From positions 25,083,344-25,147,343 of the forward strand of contig NW_026947486.1 in NCBI RefSeq assembly GCF_034190915.1: 64,000 nucleotides of DNA, written 5' to 3'. This DNA is from Cavia porcellus. Taxonomy: Eukaryota > Chordata > Mammalia > Rodentia > Caviidae. Under the pieces are notes generated by a model. It searched no databases. It saw nothing but the letters and a program-made list of their open reading frames with translations, and was not told the DNA's origin. A program made the position numbers and the translations under genes. Below are positions 57,422 through 64,000 of this stretch, in pieces; the first letter of the stretch is position 1, and each line of letters opens with the position of its first letter.

Positions 57422-57510
57422 AACAGACAGAGAGAGAGAGACACACAGACAGAGACAGAGAGAGACAGAGAGAGACAGAGAGACAGAGACAGAGAAAGAG
57501 AAAGAGAGAA
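57351..57510. repeat. (GA)n / (GACA)n low-complexity tract
   Basis: GA dinucleotides interspersed with GACAGA and GAAA units. Starts directly after the right-hand target-site duplication of J. Confidence 0.95.
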
Positions 57511-60002
57511 TAAAAAATTCCTCTGGTGTCTACCAAGATAACCCAATCTCTGTTACTGAAATTAAAACTAGTGGATAACACTGCCAATCCTGCAATAGAA
57601 TTTTCGCTGGAATTGAGGTTGATCTTGGACTCCAAATATGAAGGCCTGGAGGTAGAGTCTTCAGTCAGTACTTTCTGTATGTTCTTTAGTAGCCACTCAT
57701 TCCTTATCCTGTTTCTCTTGGTAGCATCTCTCTCACAGTTGCTGTGCTGTTTTCACACAGAGACTGCGGGCTGATTCCAGTCCCATGCACCATTGGCTCC
57801 TCCTGGTCCTTGCTCAGCCTTCTGTGTTCCTCTTCTGCTGGTAAGTGTCCTCTAAGTTGTTTGTTGCAAGGTGGGGTGAAATGCTGTGATATGGTCTTGC
57901 TCTCTGCTCCTGCTGTTGTCCAACACTGCCTAGTACCAATTCTTACTCCTCTACTGAGGTGGAGTGCTAACTTTCTATTCATTGCTTTACAAATTCTGGC
58001 GCCACAGTCACCCACCTCTGCTGTAGTCTGTAACTTCTTTGGATGAGATGGGGAGTTGCTGTGGGGTGCTTTTCTGCTTCCATCCCTGGCAGCATGGGGA
58101 CATCCCAGGGTTTCATGGTTCTGAGGCGCAACCACAGGTCATGGCAGAGGGCTTAAGTGTTGCACTTAGTACACAAGCATATAGTCTTTAATCTTGTTCC
58201 TGACAGTTCCAATTAGTACTCTGGTGCACAAAAGGAACAGGAAGAAAAGAAAAGAATAAAATAAAACATAAAAAGAAAAAAAGGAAAACTGTATGGTCAT
58301 CAGGGAAGGAACAGTTTGTGTCAGTAGAATTTACTCCTAGAGTGCAGGTTTATCTACTTGAAGGAAGGCAAAAGAGGCAGGAGATCTTATATCCCAAGTC
58401 TATTCTGTATGTCTTGATTTAGCCACATTATTTTAGTGTACTCTTTTTTCCCTTCTTCTTTTAAGATTCCAAGTGTTGTGGACAGTTGTCACAATCTGAC
58501 AACGCACCAGCAGCTGAGTGGGCTGGCTGGTTGTTTTATTAAATCTTTTATGTTTTATTTGATCTATTAGTCTTTTATATCAGATTGATTTTATTTTCAA
58601 GTGTATGCCCCTTCCCTTTCTTCCAATTACCTGTGTTTTAGTTAAATTTCTCTGAATAGCTCTGAATGAGGCTCCTCCTCTAATCAGCCATGTTGAATTA
58701 CACTCTTTTAGGTTATTTTAGTGTAATTTTTGTTTCCTGTGTAGAGGATCATATAATTTAATAGTCCTTTCCTATATTTATGCATTTTATCCTTTTTCTT
58801 GCCTGATTTCTCTTGCTAATGTTTGAGAAACTGTGTTGAACAGCAATGGTGATAGTGGATATTCTTGTCTTGTTTCTTATCCTAGAGGAAAAGATTTCAG
58901 TTTTTCCTAAAAAAATATGATGTTGTACATAGGGGGTCATAAGGCCCCTTGTCATAAGGGGCTTTTGTCTGACTGAGTTAAGGTCCTTGTATCCCTTTGT
59001 ACTTTAGTGTATTTTTTTAAATCATAAAAGTACATTGGATTTTGTCAAAGGCTTCTGCATCCATGGAGATGATCCTGTGATTTTTCCCCCTTCCTTCTTT
59101 TTACATAAGGTTTACATTTATTGATTTACATACATTGAGTCAACCTTGCATCCCTGGAATGAAGCCTACTTGGTCACAATGTATGATTTTTTTGAAGATT
59201 TGTTGTAGTCTGTTTGCCAGGCAGCATCCCATTGAAAGATTTTCAATCTATATTCATTAAAGAGATTGTCTTATAGTTCCTTCTCTGGTTTTGGTATCAG
59301 GATACTGGTAGCTTCTAGGAATGACTAGGAATACTCTTTCCTTTTACTTTCTTTAGAGAGCTTGAGGAGTATTGACATTAGAACTTCCCAGATGTTTTTG
59401 TAGAATTCAACAGTGAACCTATCTGGACCTGTGATGTTTTTTAATTTGGGAGGGTTTTTAAAAATTATTGCTTTAATTTATAGGCCTTTATTGGATTTTT
59501 CAAGGTTTTAAAGTCTAGGTGACTGATATGTATCTAAGAATATATCCTTAACCAATAAATATCATTTGCCTCTTTTGATTAGATTTACCTTAAAGTCTAC
59601 TTTCTCCAAATATAGGATAACTACATCTAAATTTTAGGTTCCTGTTGCATGGAATACTGTTTTCCATTCTTTGATTTTTAGTCTGTGATTTTCATTTGGG
59701 TTATATGTGTTTCTTGTACATAAGTTGCCATTGGACTTTGTTTTTTGATTCCTTCTGCCGGTTTTTGTCTTTTGATTCAGGAAATGTGACCATTCTCATG
59801 GACAGTTACTTCTAAAATTTATGGACTTATTTCTGTCATTGCCTTTTTTCTTAGTGCTGATTATGCATCTTTTCCTTCTATTTAATTGCTCACTGTACTT
59901 GGTATAGTCATTTTTATACCTTTTTTCATTGTTAGCTTCATTATCTAAAGATTATCCTTGAGAATATTTTTGAGTTCTTGTTTGGTGGGCCTGAATTTCT
60001 TT

Positions 60003-60190
60003 CTTTACTTTCTTTTTATATTATTTTATTTTTACTTTTTAAAAATTTTTTTGAGACAGTGTGTGGCAATGTAGTTCAGGAAGGTCTTGAACTCACTATA
60101 TAGCCTAGGTTGGCCTCAGATTCATGGCAATCCAACTCCCTACACCTGTCAAGTGCTGGGATTATAGGCATGTGCCACCACACCTGGCCA
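60003..60190 (-). mobile_element. B1-like SINE in ORF1 of K, with TSD
   Basis: GAGACAGTGTGTGGCAATG, GTCTTGAACTCACTATATAGCC, GTGCTGGGATTATAGGCATG, CACCACACCTGGCC. Flanked by TGAATTTCTTT (59,992-60,002 and 60,191-60,201). Confidence 0.92.
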
Positions 60191-60629
60191 TGAATTTCTT
60201 TAGATTCTCTTTATCATGAAAATATCTTGATTTCCACAGATGTTTTTGGGAATATATCAGCTTGAGATGGAGACAATTTTCTTTTCAGGCTTGAAATACT
60301 TCACTCCAAAGTCTCATAGTCTTTAAGGTTCATTTTGAAAAGTCTGGTGTAATTCTAATGGGGTTTTCTTTTTTAAAGTGATTGTTGTTTTCCTCTAATC
60401 ACTTTCAGAATTTTGTTCTTGTGTTGGACTTCAGAGAATTTGACTATGATGTGGCATGGAGATGTTGATTTTCTATTCAGGGTTATTTGAAGCTCTATAT
60501 CTCTCACTTTTCTATATATTAAACTCTTTCCACTTATTTGCCAACTTTTCTGCTATTATCTCAGTGAATTTTTATGCCATTTTTATGTCCTCTGATTTTT
60601 CACTAATTCCAATCAATCTTTTTAACAAT

Positions 60630-61390
60630 TTTTAATTATAAAGAGAATAAAACCAAGCAAAATAAAACAAGACAAAGCCAATCAAAACAAAACAGTATAA
60701 GTGATACAGGCTTTTCAAAACAAGGTAATAGGAAGTCAACAACAGCTACCATAGTGCCTTTTGTCTTCAGAATAGCTGTCCATATCATCAGACAAGGAAA
60801 ATCAAAGAGAACAGAGCAGAATAGGATCAATAAAAACAAAACAAAAACACAACACAGGACTTCAAAACAACAGTAAATCCAAAATAGCTACCATAATATA
60901 TCTTGTCTTTGAAATAGCTACCTATGTCATCAGACATAATAAAATCAAATAAGACAGAACAGAGTGAAACCAAACCAACTGTGAAAATTATACAGGATTT
61001 TAAAATAAGATAATAGGAAACTAACAATGGCTACCACCTTCAGAAGGAGATCGCCCATAGATGCTATATTATGTACTGTCATCCTCTAAACAGATGATCA
61101 GATTACTGGCTTTAGGCCTGCAAAGTCAATGAAACACTAAATACTACAAGCAAATTGTATTTTACCTCATTAGCTATCATCAGCCTGTGTTTCTCCAGAT
61201 CAGCTGGTCACGTGTGGGGTGAGGATGAAGGGACCATGTCTCTTCTGTGTCTTTTTCTGTGCCTCAAAAGGGAGGCATCTGGTTGTCCTCCCCATAAATC
61301 AGGCATAGACTCACAGGAAGTCACTGGATTCTTGCCCTCCCTGTGGCCCATGAATGAATCTGACTTCCAATTAATGTTATATTAGTTTTT
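60630..61390 (-). mobile_element. Chimeric retroposon I, 5'-truncated sibling of H
   Basis: Three 3'UTR units (60,640-61,045), then a body matching H: CTGCAAAGTCAAT (as in H near 42,528), a CAGCCTGTGTTTCTCCAGATCA block and CTCACAGGAAG. The left edge is in ORF1 of K; the right edge is approximate. Confidence 0.6.
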
Positions 61391-61800
61391 TTGTCTCATC
61401 TAGGATCTCTTATATCCAATTTTATGCTGTGTTATTTTTAATGTATCTCCCATTAACTGATCAACAAAAATATCCATTTCTTCTAGTTTTAACACTGTTC
61501 TCACATTGGTTACATTTGCCCCCCATACTTGGGTAGAATTTTTAATCCCCTGAATTTTTTTTCAAGCCTTTTTTATGAACTTTTTCTTGTGTTGGTCATG
61601 TATTTTTCACATTGGTTTGTTTAACTCTTCTTTCTTTTTATTTGTGTCTTCTCTAGAGTTGCTGATATTTTTGTTTATTTTGCCTAATATTTTATTACTT
61701 ACATTTTTCTGTGAGCTTACCAAATGCCTACTTGATCTGTTTCATTACTTTGCTGATATAATTTCAAATCATTTGGGTATGTGGCTTTTGGTTTCCTCCC

Positions 61801-62465
61801 CTTTAATGCCACATGGATCAGCTTTGTGGTGTTGGGAGTTCTTGTGGGCATTTTGTTGGCTTGTCTTCTCATGCTTTTATTTTGCTTCCTTTGTTTTTTT
61901 CTTGTTGATGCTTATGGGTTGATTGCAATGGAAATGTTTGTTTCTAATATGGAGACTTCTTTAGTTAATGTGTACTTTTCAGTGTTATCTTCTGGGTGTA
62001 CCTCATTATTGGTCTTTGCCTTTGTCCCCAGATTCAGCCACTTCCTTTTACTTGAGTTGGGAGGTTGAAGTTTATTTGTCCCAGTATCCAGTTTTCCAGG
62101 AAAGGACCACAGTTATTTTTAATGACTCCAAGGTAATCCAGATATTGATACCTGAAGAAATCTACTTAATGTCCACAACTATGTCACTTTGACTATAGTT
62201 ATAAAATCAGGGTCAATTATAGCATCAAACACAAACTCAATATTTACAAAACCTAAGAACTAATAAAGTACCACCTTTAGCTTTAGAAAAGAGATCTCTG
62301 ACAATAGTATAAACACTAAAACAAATCAAATGTTGACCTATGATTGACCTATAGTATATATCTATAAACTGAAAAAAATTTCCTCTGCTAATAGTAGAAC
62401 AGTCTTCAACAGAAATAACATAAAGGTATCTAGCTATCTGGAGATTCATAAAGCATAGTAGTTAT
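61801..62465. other. Unrecognised, possibly 5'UTR of K
   Basis: No gene recognised. Some resemblance to 56,340-56,560 (accessory 5'UTR sequence of O) suggests L1 5'UTR. Confidence 0.3.
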
Positions 62466-62815
62466 TGAAAGAGTTTTCTGGTGCAATAGAGAAGAAAACA
62501 TACAAAACAAACAGGTTTATTGAGATCAGGATGTGGAAAGGAGCACACAACCCATAGCAGCTGGGCTGTCTCCTTCGAGCTGAATATGAGGGGTATTGGG
62601 ACATATGTAACCTTTGAGCAGGGGGTGGTGCTTAGGGCAGGAGTTGCTGGCATACTAGAGCTGATTGGAATTTTATTTATACACAAACAGGAGGGGGATT
62701 TGCAATTAAGCCTGAGGAAGAAGCAGGAAGTGGTAAGCATTCCTGCTTTGGCCTTCCACCATGTTAGACCACTGCCATAACCGTACATTAATTTATTCTA
62801 GGGCAAAACTCTTTT
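62466..62815 (-). mobile_element. Class I ERV LTR (probable)
   Basis: On minus: CTCAATAAACCTGTTTG polyadenylation region near 62,515, a GTATAAATAAAATTCC TATA-like stretch near 62,670, and end ACTCTTTCA near 62,466. Preceded by a purine-rich AAAAAGATGGGGATAAAAG tract (62,811-62,829) resembling a polypurine tract. Confidence 0.5.
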
Positions 62816-63655
62816 ATCCCCATCTTTTTATTGTTAGGAAAAGAGCAAAGTCTCTCTCTTACTACTACCTGCTGAAAGGAGGCACCATATTGGAGTTCAG
62901 GAAGGTCAACAGGATGATGTTAATGCCCATGCAAAAGCTGGTACGAGGTGTTTCAGACAGGACAAGGAATTAATTATTGGTGAATGCTCACATTCACTTA
63001 GCTAGAGTGATGTGGAACCAGGATGGCAGTCCAGCAACCTTGACCACTGTTGAAGTTCTGAGGAAGACTGGGTAGGGGTCAATCCATTTTAGTTGTGGTC
63101 CTTGGGATGATTTCCTGTAACAGGACTTTAGTATGTCAGTAGTCTCCCTGGTTGTGAGAAAGGCTTTTATCCATCCTGAAAAAGTACAAAGGTGAGAAGA
63201 TATTTGAGTTTTGTGGCGGGGCATGTGTGTAAAATCGCACCAGGGGTGTGTCTATGTAATTGATGAATAGAAAAGGAAGGAGGGTGGTATGTGTCCCTGA
63301 GGAGAGTTCTACTATAGAGATGACAGTTGTAAATTGTTGCCACCTCAGAATGTCTGGGTCAGTCTACATAAACACAAAGGAATCCTGACAAAGAGGGTGT
63401 AGGGGGGATGGTAAAAAAAAGCATTTTTAAGATTTATGACTGTAAAGTGACTGGTGGAGGGAGGGATATGAGAGAGCATAAGGGTTTGGCACCACTGGGT
63501 GGATTGGGGTAACAGCATTATTGATTACTCTAAGGTCCTGCACTAGATGGTAAGACCTATCAAGCTTGAGTACCAGGAGAATGGGAGTATTATAAGGTAA
63601 AAGGGTAAGTTTAAGAAAACTGGTGTCTACGAGGTTGCTGAAACAGTCATGCTTT
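62816..63655 (-). pseudogene. Decayed class I ERV pol (RT and integrase remnants)
   Basis: Minus-strand frame remnants: near 63,590-63,490 an RT segment with YNTPIL, LVQDLRVIN, TPIHPVVPNPY; near 63,224-62,994 an integrase segment FSGWIKAF and a terminal segment GPQLKWIDPYPVF...VKVAGLPSW. The DNA between the RT block and the integrase motif is far too short for the normal RT/RNase H/integrase length, so large internal deletions occurred. Several stops. No intact gene. Env, if present, is only a short unrecognisable stretch before the LTR. Confidence 0.75.
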
Positions 63656-64000
63656 GACTTCTATTGTTATATTGTTATGTCCTGTTTTAACTCAATCTCT
63701 CCCTTATTCTTTAAAAAAATTATTAATTATTTCTTATGTTTGTTTTAATTAAGGGGAAAAATTTAAAAAATTAGGATATATAATAGTAACTCTTTTTGAT
63801 TTCCTATTAACTTGTTTTGAAGTCCTGTAATACTCCCACGATCTTGTTTTGAATGATTAGACTCTGTTCCATTCTGTGCGATAGTATCAAGTTTGAGGGT
63901 ATAGGCAACTACTTTGAAGGCAATAAGATTCACTAAGATGCCCATTCTGGTTTGACTATTGTCTCCTTTGGAAGTCCTGTAATGTTTACAATGCCTAAGT
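63656..64000 (+). mobile_element. HAL1/L1 3'UTR, 5'-truncated, continuing past window (element R)
   Basis: Plus-strand 3'UTR units matching B from about 32,820: TTAATTAAGGGGAAAA, TATAATAGTAACTCTTTTTG, CTTGTTTTGAAGTCCTGTAA, GATGCCCATTCTGG. It begins inside the array, directly against ERV pol sequence, so it inserted into or beside the provirus and is 5'-truncated. Confidence 0.8.

Larger units (their letters stand above)
56109..58703 (-). mobile_element. Probable 5'UTR of L1 O with inserted J and microsatellite
   Basis: Lies between ORF1 of O and the point where K resumes (58,717), ends with CAGCCATGTTG (58,685-58,695), reminiscent of L1 5' termini in antisense, and holds no gene I recognise. 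J (56,918-57,333) and a GA-rich tract (57,351-57,510) interrupt it. A large insertion of other origin cannot be excluded. Confidence 0.4.
27260..58717 (-). mobile_element. L1 element O insertion into K, with everything nested in it
   Basis: O occupies 27,273-28,393, 40,658-40,786, 41,455-42,203, 43,565-44,260 and 53,680-about 58,703. Flanks are similar: TTCTAGGATTATT (27,260-27,272) and TCTTTTAGGTTATT (58,704-58,717), a plausible aged target-site duplication, and K's RT reads on across the gap. Minus-strand order: 5'UTR (58,703-56,110), ORF1 (about 56,035-55,150), ORF2 (about 55,080-27,600, interrupted), 3'UTR units (27,600-27,273). Confidence 0.75.
58717..61800 (-). mobile_element. L1 element K, 5' segment
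   Basis: Continues K from 27,272: RT antisense (TTGAACAGCAATGGTGATAG, CATCCCTGGAATGAAGCCTAC, GAATTCAACAGTGAACC), a deletion near 59,550, endonuclease (GTTGCATGGAATACTG, GTGTTTCTTGTACATAAG), ORF1 (about 59,900-60,620; CTTCACTCCAAAGTCTC), interrupted by a B1 (60,003-60,190) and I, then probably ORF1 remainder to about 61,800. Strongly decayed, consistent with being oldest. Confidence 0.7.

Noticed and set aside
57091..57635. Leucine/serine-rich frames of 107-151 codons
   Set aside because: Translation of a GA microsatellite on the complementary strand, not protein-coding.

Overview
This window is mammalian, and almost certainly rodent, non-coding DNA. It carries tRNA-derived ID-type SINEs with intact A and B boxes, B1-like (7SL-derived) SINEs, an IAP-like 6-bp-TSD solo LTR, and a very dense LINE-1 load. 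I found no host protein-coding exon, rRNA, functional tRNA or CRISPR array. The ID sequence resembles those of squirrel-like rodents more than mouse or rat, but I cannot fix the species. Nearly all open reading frames of 60-170 codons are fragments of L1 ORF1 or ORF2 (mostly minus strand) or shadows of them.

Layout. 1-2,610: an ORF1-only (half-L1, HAL1-like) element, minus. 2,611-12,815: older sequence with SINEs, an ancient L1M split by LTR-like elements, and microsatellites. 12,831-15,811 and 15,961-19,889: two non-autonomous L1 derivatives (G, F) with ORF1 and only a stub of ORF2; F carries a solo LTR and an ID SINE. 19,890-20,515: a 5'UTR copy in head-to-head orientation with F. 20,516-24,995: an L1 with a monomeric 5'UTR (L). 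About 25,000-62,000: one nested stack of minus-strand L1s. The outermost L1 is K (25,000-27,272 plus 58,717-about 61,800). It is split by O (27,273-58,703). O is split by N (28,394-40,657), D (40,787-41,454), H (42,204-43,564), P (44,261-53,679) and probably J. N is split by ORF1-only elements B (31,089-33,694, plus) and C (34,296-37,516, minus). P is split by E (49,174-52,615). I (about 60,630-61,390) lies in K. 62,466-63,655 is a decayed class I endogenous retrovirus. 63,656-64,000 is the start of another HAL1/L1 3'UTR, plus.

The main biological content is a record of how a non-autonomous, ORF1-only retroelement family arose from L1. Three insertions (E, F, G) appear to share one junction fusing the start of ORF2 (endonuclease) to its extreme C-terminus. 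Three others (A, B, C) have lost even that stub and share a second junction. D keeps only the two ends. B, C, D, E and G are bounded by target-site duplications, so each moved as a unit, presumably using ORF2 protein supplied by full L1s such as N, L and P. All share a 3'UTR built of roughly 150-bp tandem units; the full-length L1s L, N and P carry three unrelated tandem-monomer 5'UTRs (about 211, 171 and 48 bp).
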